DNA from: Candidatus Tokpelaia hoelldoblerii
Lineage (GTDB): Bacteria; Pseudomonadota; Alphaproteobacteria; Rhizobiales; Rhizobiaceae
Length of the DNA stretch: 64,000 nucleotides
Reading direction: 5' to 3'
NCBI GenBank assembly: GCA_002005325.1
Contig: CP017315.1
Location: forward strand, 682,001 to 746,000
Shown here: in pieces, positions 1-12,100 of the stretch
Layout of the letters: each line of letters starts with the position of its first letter
Numbering within the stretch: position 1 is the stretch's first letter
The notes under the pieces: model-generated
What the model saw: only the letters and a program-made list of their open reading frames with translations
What the model was told of the DNA's origin: nothing
Database searches by the model: none
Made by a program: the position numbers and the translations under genes

Positions 1-79
1 GTTTTTTGGAAATGTACCGTTTTTGACCAGAAAACATGGAAAACAGGGCATAATTTGCCCATATTGGGAAAAAACAGGG

Positions 80-105
80 AAAAATGCTGTTTTGTGCATT
101 TTTTT
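80..105 (+). terminator. Rho-independent terminator of the gene before the window
   Basis: An 8-bp stem AAAAATGC (80-87) pairs with GCATTTTT (96-103) across an 8-nt loop and runs into further T. It most likely ends transcription of the gene left of the window. That gene is often secG in relatives, but this cannot be seen here. Confidence 0.6.
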
Positions 106-144
106 CTGGAAGAATCAGCCAAAAGAGGATAACACCGTAAGCCC

Positions 145-1773
<1,629 letters not shown>

Positions 1774-1860
1774 TCGCCGGAGTGCTGTAGTTCCTTTTTG
1801 CAGGCAGCAATGGTATACTGGTAACAATTATCTACGGATTTTGCACTTTAAAGGATGAAG

Positions 1861-2703
1861 ATGTCTAAACCCAATGCCACCGTTAAAGTCGGAAATGTCA
1901 CATTTTCCAATCACGCACCGCTGGCGCTGATTGCTGGCCCCTGCCAGATGGAAAGCCGCGATCATGCTTTTGATATGGCGGGCGCTCTGAAGGAAATCAC
2001 GGACAAGCTTGGCATCGGCTTTGTTTACAAATCCAGCTTTGACAAGGCAAACCGCACGTCGCTGAAAGCAACGCGCGGTATCGGCCTTGAAAAGGCGATG
2101 GACGTTTTTGCCGGCCTGAAAAAAAGCTTCGGCTTTCCGGTTTTGACTGATGTGCATACAGAGGAACACTGCAGGCTGGTGGCGGATGTGGTCGATGTGC
2201 TGCAAATTCCGGCATTTTTATGCCGTCAGACAGATCTGCTGATTGCAGCGGCGAAAACCGGGCGGGTTGTCAATATCAAAAAAGGCCAGTTTCTCGCGCC
2301 GTGGGATATGAAAAACGTCCTTGCCAAGGTGACGGAAAGCGGCAATCCCAATGTGATGGCCTGTGAGCGCGGCGCGTCTTTCGGCTATAACACCCTGGTG
2401 TCGGATATGCGCGCCTTGCCGATTATGGCGCAGTTCGGTTCGCCGGTGATTTTTGACGCCACCCATTCGGTGCAGCAGCCGGGCGGGCAGGGCGGCTCTT
2501 CCGGCGGGCAGCGCGAATTTGTCGAAACCCTGGCGCGCGCCGCGGTGGCGGTGGGCGTGGCCGGTGTGTTTATCGAAACCCATCAGGACCCTGATCATGC
2601 CCCGTCTGACGGGCCGAATATGGTGAAACTGTCTGACCTTTCCGGCCTTCTGGAGCGGTTACAAGCCTTTGACCGGATTGCAAAAGGCCATCAGGATGAT
2701 TAA
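1861..2703 (+). CDS. kdsA: 3-deoxy-8-phosphooctulonate synthase (KDO-8-P synthase)
   Basis: Condenses arabinose 5-phosphate with phosphoenolpyruvate to KDO-8-phosphate for the lipopolysaccharide inner core. The protein has 280 residues, as usual. The motif IAGPCQMES near residue 28 carries the Cys that marks the metal-dependent class; the metal-free E. coli type has Asn there (family knowledge). An ATG at 1855 abuts the AAGG at 1851-1854 with no spacing, whereas the ATG at 1861 has normal spacing to it, so 1861 was chosen. It lies between pyrG and eno on one strand, about 90 bp from pyrG and 56 bp from eno. Confidence 0.95.
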   Translation: MSKPNATVKVGNVTFSNHAPLALIAGPCQMESRDHAFDMAGALKEITDKLGIGFVYKSSFDKANRTSLKATRGIGLEKAMDVFAGLKKSFGFPVLTDVHTEEHCRLVADVVDVLQIPAFLCRQTDLLIAAAKTGRVVNIKKGQFLAPWDMKNVLAKVTESGNPNVMACERGASFGYNTLVSDMRALPIMAQFGSPVIFDATHSVQQPGGQGGSSGGQREFVETLARAAVAVGVAGVFIETHQDPDHAPSDGPNMVKLSDLSGLLERLQAFDRIAKGHQDD

Positions 2704-2759
2704 AATATCGTAAAGGTCGGATTATCTGACATTATGCGAAGACTGGAAAGGACATTTTA

Positions 2760-4037
2760 ATGACTGCCATTATTGACATTACCGGCCGTGAAATTCTTGA
2801 TAGCCGTGGCAATCCGACAGTTGAAGTGGATGTAACGCTTGAAAACGGTGCGTTTGGCCGCGCTGCTGTGCCGTCCGGTGCCTCAACCGGCGCGCATGAG
2901 GCGGTTGAGTTGCGTGATGGCGGTACCCGCTATCAGGGCAAAGGTGTTGAAAAGGCTGTCGCTGCTGTCAACGGTGAACTGCTGGAAGAACTTGGCGGCC
3001 TTGATGCTGAAGACCAGATTGCCATTGATAACGCCATGATTGCCCTTGACGGCACGCCGAATAAGGGGCGGCTTGGCGCCAATGCACTTCTTGGCGTTTC
3101 GCTGGCTGTGGCCAAAGCTGCGGCAATGTCCAGCGGCCTGCCGCTTTATCGCTATGTCGGCGGTACACAGGCGCATCTGCTGCCAACTCCGATGATGAAT
3201 ATCATCAATGGCGGTGTTCATGCCGATAACCCGATTGATTTTCAGGAATTCATGATTCTGCCGGTTGGCGCGCCGACCTTCCGTGAAGCGTTGCGCTATG
3301 GGGCGGAAGTGTTCCATACATTGAAAAAACGCCTGAAGGACGCCGGTCACAATACCAATGTCGGGGATGAGGGCGGCTTTGCCCCCAACCTGAAAAGTGC
3401 GGAACACGCGCTGGATTTTATTGTTGAATCCATTGAACAGGCCGGTTTCAAGCCGGGCAAGGATATTGCGCTGGGGCTTGACTGCGCCGCGACAGAATTT
3501 TTCAAGGATGGCAAATATGTCTATGAAGGCGAAGGTGTCACCCGCGATGCCAGAAAACAGGCTGAATATCTGAAAAAGCTTAAGACTGCCTATCCGATTA
3601 TCTCTATTGAAGACGGCATGGCGGAAGATGACTGGGACGGCTGGAAAACCCTGACGGATCTGATCGGCAAGAAATGCCAGCTTGTCGGTGATGATCTGTT
3701 TGTGACCAATTCCGCCCGTCTGCGGGACGGTATTAAAATGGGCGTCGCCAATTCCATTCTGGTGAAAGTCAACCAGATCGGCACATTGAGCGAAACCCTT
3801 GATGCGGTTGAAACCGCGCACAAGGCCGGTTATACGGCCGTGATGTCGCACCGCTCCGGTGAAACGGAAGATTCCACCATTGCTGATCTGGCCGTGGCGA
3901 CCAATTGCGGCCAGATTAAAACCGGTTCGCTTGCCCGTTCGGACCGGTTGGCGAAGTACAACCAGTTGCTGCGCATCGAGGAAGAACTGGGCGCGCAGGC
4001 GCGTTATGCCGGTGCTTCCGCATTCCGTATCGGGTAA
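2760..4037 (+). CDS. eno: Enolase (phosphopyruvate hydratase)
   Basis: Interconverts 2-phosphoglycerate and phosphoenolpyruvate in glycolysis, and so also supplies the PEP used by KdsA just upstream. The 425 residues match the family. Visible signatures are GNPTVEVDVTL near the N-terminus, the metal ligand region SIEDGMAEDDWDGW, the catalytic-lysine region VNQIGTLSETL, and SHRSGETEDSTIADLAV. An AAAGGA about ten bases before the ATG serves as ribosome site. A strong terminator follows. The divIC/pdh genes that often follow eno in Rhizobiales are absent. Confidence 0.98.
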   Translation: MTAIIDITGREILDSRGNPTVEVDVTLENGAFGRAAVPSGASTGAHEAVELRDGGTRYQGKGVEKAVAAVNGELLEELGGLDAEDQIAIDNAMIALDGTPNKGRLGANALLGVSLAVAKAAAMSSGLPLYRYVGGTQAHLLPTPMMNIINGGVHADNPIDFQEFMILPVGAPTFREALRYGAEVFHTLKKRLKDAGHNTNVGDEGGFAPNLKSAEHALDFIVESIEQAGFKPGKDIALGLDCAATEFFKDGKYVYEGEGVTRDARKQAEYLKKLKTAYPIISIEDGMAEDDWDGWKTLTDLIGKKCQLVGDDLFVTNSARLRDGIKMGVANSILVKVNQIGTLSETLDAVETAHKAGYTAVMSHRSGETEDSTIADLAVATNCGQIKTGSLARSDRLAKYNQLLRIEEELGAQARYAGASAFRIG

Positions 4038-4070
4038 AGAGAGAGAGGACATCTGTCTGACTGTTTTTGC

Positions 4071-4104
4071 AAAAAGGCCGAAACGGCACCGTTTCGGCCT
4101 TTTT
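4071..4104 (+). terminator. Strong terminator after eno
   Basis: A 16-bp perfect inverted repeat (4071-4086 with 4089-4104) is A-rich on its 5' side and ends in TTTTT. By shape it would also work on the minus strand, but there is no minus-strand gene upstream of it to terminate. Confidence 0.9.
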
Positions 4105-4190
4105 GCTGTTTCAGCATTTTAAAATTTGCATTGACTTTCAAAGGAGTCAATGCAACGCTTCAGGTCTTGTATAGGAGGAGGTTGTATAAG

Positions 4191-5447
4191 ATGTATCTGA
4201 AACAATATGTATGTAATGTGTGGAAGCCTGTAAGAAACAGCGGGCTTTTGGCTATAGGGGTGTGTGCTTTTGTTCAGGTGGCTGCAGCAGCACCCTATGC
4301 GCATGAAAAGGAGCGGATTGGCACTGTGCGCGAACTGTATGACGGCACACTGACACCTGATTTGCTTGTTAATACGCTGCGCAATATTGACCGGATTTTT
4401 CCGACAAGAACAGTCAAGGCTTCTGGCAGGCCGCGCCTGTTTAAAAAGCAGGATAAGCAGATCACGCAAGTGACTTACCAGCATAATGGTGAGGCATATG
4501 ATTTATATGACTATCTTGCCCTTAACCGGGTTTCAGGCATGTTGATTCTTAAAGACGGCAAAATTGCTTATGAAACCTATCAGTACGGCAATACTGAAGG
4601 TACCCGCTGGACATCCATGTCGATTGCCAAATCCATTACGTCAACGCTGATTGGCGCGGCGGTCAAGGATGGTTATATCAAGTCTATTGATGATCCGGTG
4701 ACAAAATATGTGCCCCGCCTCAAAGGCAGCGCTTATGAGGGAGTCAGCATCCGCAATGTGCTGATGATGTCTTCCGGAGTGCAGTGGAATGAAACCTATA
4801 CGGATCCGAAATCAGATCGCCGCCATTTTCTTGAGGCGCAGATTGCCCAGAAAGCCGGTGGTGTTATGAATGTGATGGCTGCTTTGCCACGTGATTCTGA
4901 GCCAGGCAGCAAAAATAACTACAGTACGGGGGAAACACAGGTTCTGGGTGAAATTCTGCATGGTGCAGTCAAAAAACCGATTGCTGAATATCTTTCCGAA
5001 AAAATCTGGAAGCCGTATGGCATGCAGGCTGATGCAAAATGGTGGATTGATTCCCCCGGCGGGGTTGAGGTGAGCGGCACAGGGCTGGCGGCAACGCTGC
5101 GCGATTTTGGCCGCTTCGGGCAGTTTTTTCTTGATAATGGTGTGATTGATGGCAAGCCGGTCCTGCCGGAAGGCTGGGCGCAGGAAGCAAGCTCTCCAAA
5201 AACTCTGAAAGGTGGAGAAAAGCTTGATTACGGTTATATGTGGTGGATTGGTGAAACAGAGCAATCACGGGCCGACAAGGCTTATTTTGCCGTTGGCATT
5301 TTCGGCCAGTACCTCTATATCGATCCCAGGGAAAGAGTCATTATTGTCACAACAAGTGCAGAACCCAAACCTGTTGATAAGGAAGTGATTGCACCGGAGG
5401 CCTTTTTTAATGCCGTGGTCAGTCAGCTGAAAGAAAAACAACAATAG
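4191..5447 (+). CDS. Secreted serine hydrolase of the beta-lactamase/6-aminohexanoate-dimer hydrolase family
   Basis: A 418-residue penicillin-binding-protein-fold serine hydrolase (PF00144 family), probably periplasmic. The N-terminus has a positive stretch and hydrophobic core ending in VAAAA, a likely signal peptide. The SxxK nucleophile motif is in SMSIAKSITS, the Tyr motif is in NNYSTGETQ, and a GYGYMWW region lies near the C-terminus. The overall pattern is closer to NylB/EstB-type esterases or amidases than to true class C beta-lactamases; the substrate is unknown. The ATG at 4191 has a clear GGAGG at 4174-4178, so the longer reading from 4131 was rejected. It stands alone between two terminators where relatives usually carry pyruvate dehydrogenase genes. 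Confidence 0.8.
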   Translation: MYLKQYVCNVWKPVRNSGLLAIGVCAFVQVAAAAPYAHEKERIGTVRELYDGTLTPDLLVNTLRNIDRIFPTRTVKASGRPRLFKKQDKQITQVTYQHNGEAYDLYDYLALNRVSGMLILKDGKIAYETYQYGNTEGTRWTSMSIAKSITSTLIGAAVKDGYIKSIDDPVTKYVPRLKGSAYEGVSIRNVLMMSSGVQWNETYTDPKSDRRHFLEAQIAQKAGGVMNVMAALPRDSEPGSKNNYSTGETQVLGEILHGAVKKPIAEYLSEKIWKPYGMQADAKWWIDSPGGVEVSGTGLAATLRDFGRFGQFFLDNGVIDGKPVLPEGWAQEASSPKTLKGGEKLDYGYMWWIGETEQSRADKAYFAVGIFGQYLYIDPRERVIIVTTSAEPKPVDKEVIAPEAFFNAVVSQLKEKQQ

Positions 5448-5461
5448 TCCGGTTTACCTGT

Positions 5462-5503
5462 AACCCGCCTGTGCGCTGCACAAGAGCGCACAGGCGGGTT
5501 TTT
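5462..5503 (+). terminator. Terminator after the serine hydrolase gene
   Basis: A 16-bp perfect stem (5462-5477 with 5485-5500) with a 7-nt loop is followed by TTT. It lies between the convergent serine hydrolase and recG genes. The T-run is on the plus strand only. Confidence 0.85.
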
Positions 5504-5524
5504 ATATTGGCACCTTATCTGCCT

Positions 5525-7633
5525 TTAACCGGCGCGCAGCAGGCGGATGGCGTCATCGCGGCGGAAAAGATAAAGCAGCAACCGCAGCGCCTGCCCGCGC
5601 GGGGACTCCAGCTCACTGTCCTGTTCCAGTATCAGGCGGGCATCCCGCCGCGCGGTTTCCAGCAGATCGCGGTGGGCTTCGATATCAGCGAGATGAAAAC
5701 CCGGCACACCGGATTGCTTTGTGCCAAGCAAGTCCCCTTCGCCGCGCAGCCGCAGGTCTTCCTCGGCGATAACAAAACCGTCTTCCGTTTCGCGCATGAC
5801 ATTCAGCCGGGCGCGTGCTGTGGCGGAAAGAGGTTCCTTGTAAAGCAATGTGCACGATGACGGTTTGTCGCTTCGCCCGACACGGCCACGCAACTGATGC
5901 AACTGCGCCAGCCCGAAACGCTCGGAGTGTTCAATGACGATAATGGAAGCATCCGGCACGTCAACACCGACTTCAACCACCGTGGTGGCAACAAGCAATC
6001 GCGTTTTGCCGGTTTTGAAATCAGCCATGGCAACATCTTTCTGCGCGGCGGGCATTTTGCCGTGCACCAGCCCGACCATGTCACCGAACCGTTGGGTGAG
6101 GACTTCAAACCGTTCTGTCGCTGCAGTGAGGTCTGAGTTTTCTGATTCTTCCACCAGCGGGCAAATCCAGTAGAGCTTTTCTCCAGCGCTCAGAGCATGA
6201 CTGATACGTGTCAACAGTTCTTCCATCCGTTCTGCCGGCAAGGTGGCAGTTTTAATTGGCTTTCGTCCGGCTGGTTTTTCAGTCAGCCTGGAAACGTCCA
6301 TATCGCCAAAAGCGGTAAGAACCAGTGTGCGTGGAATGGGCGTTGCTGTCATCACCAGCATGTCCGGTGCATTGCCTTTGCCGGTCAGTTGCAGGCGCTG
6401 GTGCACGCCGAAACGGTGCTGTTCATCAATAATCGCCAGCGCCAGATTGCGAAACTCCACGCCTTCCTGAATAAGTGCGTGCGTGCCGATGATGATATGG
6501 ATTTGTCCCTGTTGAAGGCTTGCCAGTATCCGCTCGCGCTCGCATCCCTTTTCACGCCCTGTCAGCAGGGCGGTTTGCAGGCCGGCTTTTTCAGCCAGTG
6601 GGGCGATGGTGGCAAAATGCTGGCGGGCCAGCACTTCGGTCGGCGCCATCAGGGCTGATTGCCCTTCCGATTCTGCCGCCTGCGCCATGGCCAGCAGCGC
6701 GACTACGGTTTTACCGGCGCCGACATCACCCTGCAACAGGCGCAACATCCGCTCAGGTGCGGCCAGATCGGTGGAAATTTCATCAATCGCCTGTTCCTGC
6801 CCTTGTGTCAGGCGGAAGGGCAGGCTGTCGCGTAAACGGTTGGTGCAGGTGCCATGGAGTGGCAACGCGCGGCCGGACAGGCGTCTGGTTTTCAGCCGCA
6901 CCAGAGCAAGCGCCAGTTGCCCGGCCAGTAACTCGTCATAGGCGAGCCTGCGGCGGGCCGGCGTCGTGAGGGCAATATCTGCCGGGTCTTGCGGGGCATG
7001 AATGCGGGCAAGCGCCTGTGCATAAGCAGGAAAGTCTTCCCGCTGGTGAAAATGTTTCTCCTGCCATTCGGGCAGGGCGGGGATGTGGGTTAATGCCTCG
7101 AGCATGGCTCTTGCCACAGTTTTGGCGGATAGCCCGGCGGTGGATGGATAAACCGGTTCAACCAGCGGCAGGGCAGCACTGTCAGCCACAGTGGTGATGT
7201 GGTCGGGGTGCACCATGGAAGGCTGGCCGTTGAAGCACTCAACCTTGCCGGAGACAATCACCTGTCCGCCCACTGGCAACTGGCCTTGCAGCCAGCTGGC
7301 TTGCGCATGGAAAAACACCAGCGTAATGCTGCCGCTTGTATCATGAGCGAAGACGCGATAGGGAATGTTGCGCTTTCCGGGCAGGGGCGGCTGGTGGCGG
7401 CCAACAGTAAGTTCCAGCGTGGCGATTGCCCCCTCTTGCGCGTCTGCGACGGTGACGCGGTTGCGCCGGTCAATGCTTGAATGCGGCATCAGTTGCAGCA
7501 GGTCAATCAGCCATGGCTCCCCCGTTGCCATATCAACATCAAGCACCTTGGCCAGCATCCGGGCAATTTTCGGGCCCACACCGGTAAGCGAGCGGATGGA
7601 GGAAAACAACGGGTCAAGCACAGGCGGGCGCAT
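5525..7633 (-). CDS. recG: ATP-dependent DNA helicase RecG
   Basis: Remodels stalled replication forks and Holliday junctions. The 702 residues are the usual length. The N-terminal wedge domain includes LTGVGPKIARML. The helicase core has Walker A GDVGAGKT, Walker B DEQHRFG, TATPIPRT and the C-terminal QLRGRVGRS. The ATG at 7633 has an AAGGAAACC ribosome site directly upstream; the longer reading begins inside the azlD end region and lacks support. It lies downstream of azlCD on the same strand and is divergent from sdhE-mfd beyond them, so recG, sdhE and mfd form a repair neighbourhood. Confidence 0.96.
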   Translation of the reverse strand: MRPPVLDPLFSSIRSLTGVGPKIARMLAKVLDVDMATGEPWLIDLLQLMPHSSIDRRNRVTVADAQEGAIATLELTVGRHQPPLPGKRNIPYRVFAHDTSGSITLVFFHAQASWLQGQLPVGGQVIVSGKVECFNGQPSMVHPDHITTVADSAALPLVEPVYPSTAGLSAKTVARAMLEALTHIPALPEWQEKHFHQREDFPAYAQALARIHAPQDPADIALTTPARRRLAYDELLAGQLALALVRLKTRRLSGRALPLHGTCTNRLRDSLPFRLTQGQEQAIDEISTDLAAPERMLRLLQGDVGAGKTVVALLAMAQAAESEGQSALMAPTEVLARQHFATIAPLAEKAGLQTALLTGREKGCERERILASLQQGQIHIIIGTHALIQEGVEFRNLALAIIDEQHRFGVHQRLQLTGKGNAPDMLVMTATPIPRTLVLTAFGDMDVSRLTEKPAGRKPIKTATLPAERMEELLTRISHALSAGEKLYWICPLVEESENSDLTAATERFEVLTQRFGDMVGLVHGKMPAAQKDVAMADFKTGKTRLLVATTVVEVGVDVPDASIIVIEHSERFGLAQLHQLRGRVGRSDKPSSCTLLYKEPLSATARARLNVMRETEDGFVIAEEDLRLRGEGDLLGTKQSGVPGFHLADIEAHRDLLETARRDARLILEQDSELESPRGQALRLLLYLFRRDDAIRLLRAG

Positions 7634-7640
7634 GGTTTCC

Positions 7641-7955
7641 TTATAAATTCTGGAACAGAAGATAAGCAAGAACTGCCGCGAGAACTGTACCAAGCAGGCT
7701 GCGGCTTAGCAAGCCTGCCAGTGTTGCAGCAAGCGTGGCCAGCAGGGCGACAGAAACGCCGAAGGATGTAAAGGATTTGTCGCCGATAATCTGACCGGCG
7801 ACAAGCGCGGAAAGAATAGCCACCGGCACAAAGGACAGCCAGTTGCGCAGGATGGCAGGAAAGGTGCGGTTGGCAAAAAACAGCACCGGCACAATGCGGA
7901 TGAGGATGGCGACAAGGGAAGCCGCCGTGATGGCAAGAAACATATGTCCGGTCAT
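7641..7955 (-). CDS. azlD: AzlD-family small subunit of branched-chain amino acid exporter
   Basis: A 104-residue, highly hydrophobic protein with three to four membrane segments, typical of AzlD (PF05437), the partner of AzlC. Together they export branched-chain amino acids or related compounds across the inner membrane (family knowledge). Its ATG overlaps the azlC stop in ATGA (7952-7955), showing translational coupling. A GAGGAAAATA ribosome site lies within azlC. The recG start is 7 bp downstream, so recG may be cotranscribed. Confidence 0.85.
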   Translation of the reverse strand: MTGHMFLAITAASLVAILIRIVPVLFFANRTFPAILRNWLSFVPVAILSALVAGQIIGDKSFTSFGVSVALLATLAATLAGLLSRSLLGTVLAAVLAYLLFQNL

Positions 7956-8689
7956 GATGATATTTTCCTCTTTTGCAGGACAATCAGCAAAACAAGACCG
8001 GCGGTTGCGCCAAAGAGCGTGGCGATGATGGGTGCTGTATCCGGGCTGATAACCCCGTGGCTGCAGATAATCACACCGATTGCGACAGCAACAACCGCAA
8101 TGTCGATGAGGCGGGTTTTGCTGATAAACCAGCTGATCAGCAGCAGGCCGATGAACATGCCCGCAAGGCTGAAACCCATGCTGTCCCTGAGCCATTCAGG
8201 CAGAAGACCGGCAAACAGGCAGCCGACAATGGTCGAGATGATCCAGTTAAGCCATGCGGTGACATTCAGCCCGAGCAGCCAGTAGAACGGCAGTTTGCCG
8301 TCATTCCTGTTGGCATGATTGGCGGCAATGGTAAATGTTTCATCCGTTGTCAGCGCGCCGCCGATCAGCTTTTCGCGCAGATTGGCCGTTTTGAAAAATT
8401 GCGCCATATAGGTGTTGATCAGCAGATAGCGCAGATTGATAAAAGCTATGGCAAGCGAGATGTTGGCAATGGCAAACCATGTTTCCGTGCCCGCTGCCGC
8501 CAGCGAATAAAACATGAAATGTGCTGAGCCGGAATACATGAAAGTGCTCAGCAATGCTGTTTCCAGGACGCCGAAACCGGCAGTTGTGCCGATGGCCCCG
8601 CAGGCAAAACCCACCGCCCAATAGCCGAGAAGTGTCGGGATGCAGGCAATGACGCCCTGCCGGAATTGTTGTCGGTCGTTTTTGTCCAT
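7952..8689 (-). CDS. azlC: AzlC-family branched-chain amino acid permease, large subunit
   Basis: A 245-residue inner-membrane protein of the AzlC family (PF03591). It has the conserved early GYWAVGFACGAIG region and several hydrophobic helices, including GLNVTAWLNWIISTIVG. It pairs with azlD, which it overlaps by 4 bp. The start at 8689 gives the normal N-terminus (MDKNDRQQF); the longer reading adds 47 residues of non-membrane sequence that overlap the divergent sdhE promoter region. No good Shine-Dalgarno is visible for this start, so the exact start is moderately certain. Confidence 0.85.
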   Translation of the reverse strand: MDKNDRQQFRQGVIACIPTLLGYWAVGFACGAIGTTAGFGVLETALLSTFMYSGSAHFMFYSLAAAGTETWFAIANISLAIAFINLRYLLINTYMAQFFKTANLREKLIGGALTTDETFTIAANHANRNDGKLPFYWLLGLNVTAWLNWIISTIVGCLFAGLLPEWLRDSMGFSLAGMFIGLLLISWFISKTRLIDIAVVAVAIGVIICSHGVISPDTAPIIATLFGATAGLVLLIVLQKRKISS

Positions 8690-8844
8690 AGGTAAAGGGT
8701 ATTTCAGCTTGCTGGATTGGTTCCGGGGTGATTCCCTATAACAAAATTGCTCCGCGCCGTAAAGAACTTCGCGCTTTTGGGCTGGAAAGACAGATAACAC
8801 ATTGCTATACCGTGTATTCCTGTTTGACAAGTAAAGGTATTGCC

Positions 8845-9135
8845 ATGCCCGAATCCATATTATCCGCCAGCAGTCTGGATACCCGCCGCCGCCGTATCGC
8901 GTATCGGGCCTGGCATCGCGGAATCCGTGAGATGGATCTGATCCTGGGGCAATATGTTGATACGCATATTATAAGCCTCGGTGATGGCGAACTGGATGCG
9001 CTGGAATATATTATGTCATTTGAGGATCGCGATTTGCTGACATGGTTTACAGGCGAGGTGAAAACGCCTGATGACGTTGACACACCGATATTCAAGGCAA
9101 TCCTCAAGCACCGTGAAACAATGGATTTTGTCTAG
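8845..9135 (+). CDS. sdhE: FAD assembly factor SdhE
   Basis: A 96-residue protein of the SdhE/Sdh5 family (DUF339), which helps attach FAD covalently to succinate dehydrogenase subunit A. The family core is visible: RRRIAYRAWHRGIREMDLILG with the conserved RG-x-x-E-x-D-x-(I/L)-L pattern, and DLLTWFTGE. The ATG at 8845 has AAAGG at 8833-8837. The longer reading from 8728 has no ribosome site and extends beyond the family. mfd starts 3 bp after the stop, so the two are coupled, as in many Rhizobiales. Confidence 0.9.
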   Translation: MPESILSASSLDTRRRRIAYRAWHRGIREMDLILGQYVDTHIISLGDGELDALEYIMSFEDRDLLTWFTGEVKTPDDVDTPIFKAILKHRETMDFV

Positions 9136-9138
9136 GCA

Positions 9139-12100
9139 ATGGCTGTTTTTTCTCCTTTCAAAGGCATGGGGCAGGCAAACCATGTCATACTGGATGAGGT
9201 TGCCGAGGGCTTTTTACCTTTTGCGCTGGCAAAACTGGTGGAAGAGGCGGGCACGCATCCCGCACCGGTTTTGTTTATTGCCCGTGACGGGCAAAAGCTG
9301 GAAGACTTACGCAGCAGTTTAGGTTTTATCCGTCCGGAATTGCCGGTTCTGCATTTTCCCGCATGGGATTGCCTGCCTTATGACAGGGTGTCGCCGGGGC
9401 AGGCGGTTTCCGCCCGCCGTCTGTCGGCTTTGGCGGACTTGCGCGCTTTGCGTGATAATCCGCACCCGGCGCTGGTTTTGACTACGGCCAATGCGGTGCT
9501 GCAGAAATTGCCGCCGCGCAAGGTGCTGGATGATATGGCGCTTGCACTCAGGCCCGGGCAGCAGTTTGATATGAACCGGCTGGTGCAGACGCTGGAACAT
9601 AACGGCTTTGAGCGTGTCACAACCGTGCGTGATGTCGGCGAATATGCCGTGCGCGGCGGCATTGTTGATTTGTTTGCGCCGGGTGATGAAGCACCGGTAC
9701 GGCTGGATTTTTTTGGCGATGTGCTGGAAACTGTGCGCGAATTTGACCCTGCGACCCAGCGCACCGCCGCGACGCGGCAGCTGTTTGATTTGCAGCCGAT
9801 GAGTGAAATTACCCTGACGGCGGAAACCATCAGCCGCTTTCGCTCGAACTATGTGAAGAGCTTTGGCGCGGCCCAGCGCAATGACGCGCTTTATCAGGCG
9901 ATTTCCGAAGGGCGGCGCTTTGCCGGCATGGAACACTGGCTGCCGTTGTTTTATGACGGGCTGGAGACTCTGTTTGACTATACCGGAACAATACGGACGG
10001 CCTTTGACCATCTGACGGCGGAAGCGCTGGGTGAGCGCCATAAGCTGATCAGTGACTATTATCAGGCGCGCCGCGAGCAGGAAAACGACAAGACGGCGCA
10101 AAGCACAGCCGCCCCTTATCATCCCTTGCCGCCGGAAATGCTTTATCTTGCGGTGGAAGACCTGTTTGCGGCACAGCGTCAATGCGGCTCTCGCGTTGAT
10201 ATAACGCCTTTTGCGCAAGCCCCGGGCGGCATGGTGAAAATCATCCATGCCGGTACACAGGCCGCCCGTGATTTTGCGCCGGAACGCAACGCGCCGGATG
10301 TCAACCTGTTTGAGACGGTGGTTGACCATATCGGCGCTTTGCGCGCGCAGGGCAGAAAAGTGCTGCTTGCGGGCTGGAGCGAGGGTTCGCTTGACCGCCT
10401 TTGCCAGGTGCTGGATGAGCACGGCCTGAAAAAAATCGAAACAGCGGGCGACCTGCGCGTGGTCAAAGCCACACCGCGTGACAGGATTTGCGCCGGTGTG
10501 CTAGCGATTGAGCATGGATTCGAGGCGGCAGATTTAAGTGTTCTTGCCGAGCAGGATATTCTGGGCGACCGGCTGGTGCGGCAGCCCAAACGCCGCCGCA
10601 ACAAGGACTTTATCACTGAGGCGGGTGCGCTCAATGCCGGTGATACTGTCGTGCATGTTGACCACGGTATCGGCCGTTTTGTCGGGCTTAAAACCATTCA
10701 GGCCGCCGGTGCGCCGCGCGATTGCCTGGAACTGTGCTATGCCGGTGATGACCGGCTGTTTCTGCCGGTGGAGAATATCGAGCTTCTGTCGCGCTATGGG
10801 GGCGAAGGGGCGGATGCTGTTCTTGACAAGCTCGGCGGCGGCGCCTGGCAGGCGCGTAAATCCAGACTGAAAAAACGGCTGCTGGAAATTGCCGGCAAGC
10901 TTATTGCCATTGCCGCCGAGCGCCAGATGCGCACCGCGCCCAAATTATTGCCGCCGGCCGGTTTGTATGATGAGTTTGCCGCCCGTTTTCCCTATGACGA
11001 AACTGATGACCAGTTGCGGGCGATTGACGCGGTGCAGGATGATATGGCGTCCGGCAGGCCGATGGACAGGCTGGTTTGCGGTGATGTCGGCTTTGGCAAG
11101 ACGGAAGTTGCCATCCGCGCGGCTTTTATGGCGGCGCTGAATGGCATGCAGGTGGCGGTCGTCGTGCCGACAACGCTGCTTGCGCGCCAGCATTACAAAA
11201 CTTTTGTGGCGCGTTTTCAGGGGTTGCCGGTACGGCTGGGCCATGCCTCGCGCCTTGTCGGCGGCAAGGAACTGGCGCGTGTTAAAAAAGAGCTGGCGGA
11301 AGGGACGATTGATATTGTGATCGGCACACACGCATTGCTTGGCAGCGGGGTAAAGTTTGCTAATCTCGGCTTGCTGATTATTGATGAGGAGCAGCATTTC
11401 GGTGTCAAACACAAGGAACGGTTGAAAGAACTGAAAAGTGATATTCATGTGCTTACCCTTTCGGCGACGCCTATTCCGCGCACGTTGCAACTGGCGCTGA
11501 CCGGTGTGCGTGAATTGTCGCTGATTGCCACGCCGCCGGTTGACCGCATGGCGGTGCGCACCTTTGTTTCGCCGGTTGATCCGTTGATTATCCGTGAAAC
11601 CCTGCTGCGCGAGCATTACCGCGGCGGCCAGAGCTTCTATGTCTGCCCGCGTATTTCTGACCTGGAGGAACGGCGCCAGTTTCTCGAACAGCATGTGCCG
11701 GAACTGAAAGTGACGGTTGCGCACGGGCAAATGGCGCCCGGCCAGCTTGATGATATGATGAACGCCTTTTATGACGGGCAATATGATGTGCTGCTTTCAA
11801 CATCCATTGTTGAATCAGGGCTTGATATTCCAGCCGCCAATACGCTGATTGTGCATCGTTCGGATATGTTCGGCCTTGCGGCGCTTTACCAGTTGCGCGG
11901 GCGGGTGGGGCGTTCACGCCAGCGCGCTTATGCGTTGTTCACGCTGCCGGCCGGCAAGGGGCTGACAGCAGGGGCCGAGCGCCGCCTGAAAGTGCTGCAG
12001 TCACTTGATACGCTGGGAACCGGTTTCCAGCTTGCCAGCCATGACATGGATATTCGCGGCGCGGGCAACCTGCTGGGCGAAGAGCAGTCTGGCCATATCA

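Noticed and set aside
2883..4052. 389-codon minus-strand frame opposite eno
   Set aside because: It is the antisense shadow of a clear enolase gene, has no family features and lacks a ribosome site.
9319..10422. 367-codon minus-strand frame within mfd
   Set aside because: Antisense to a complete Mfd; no supporting features.
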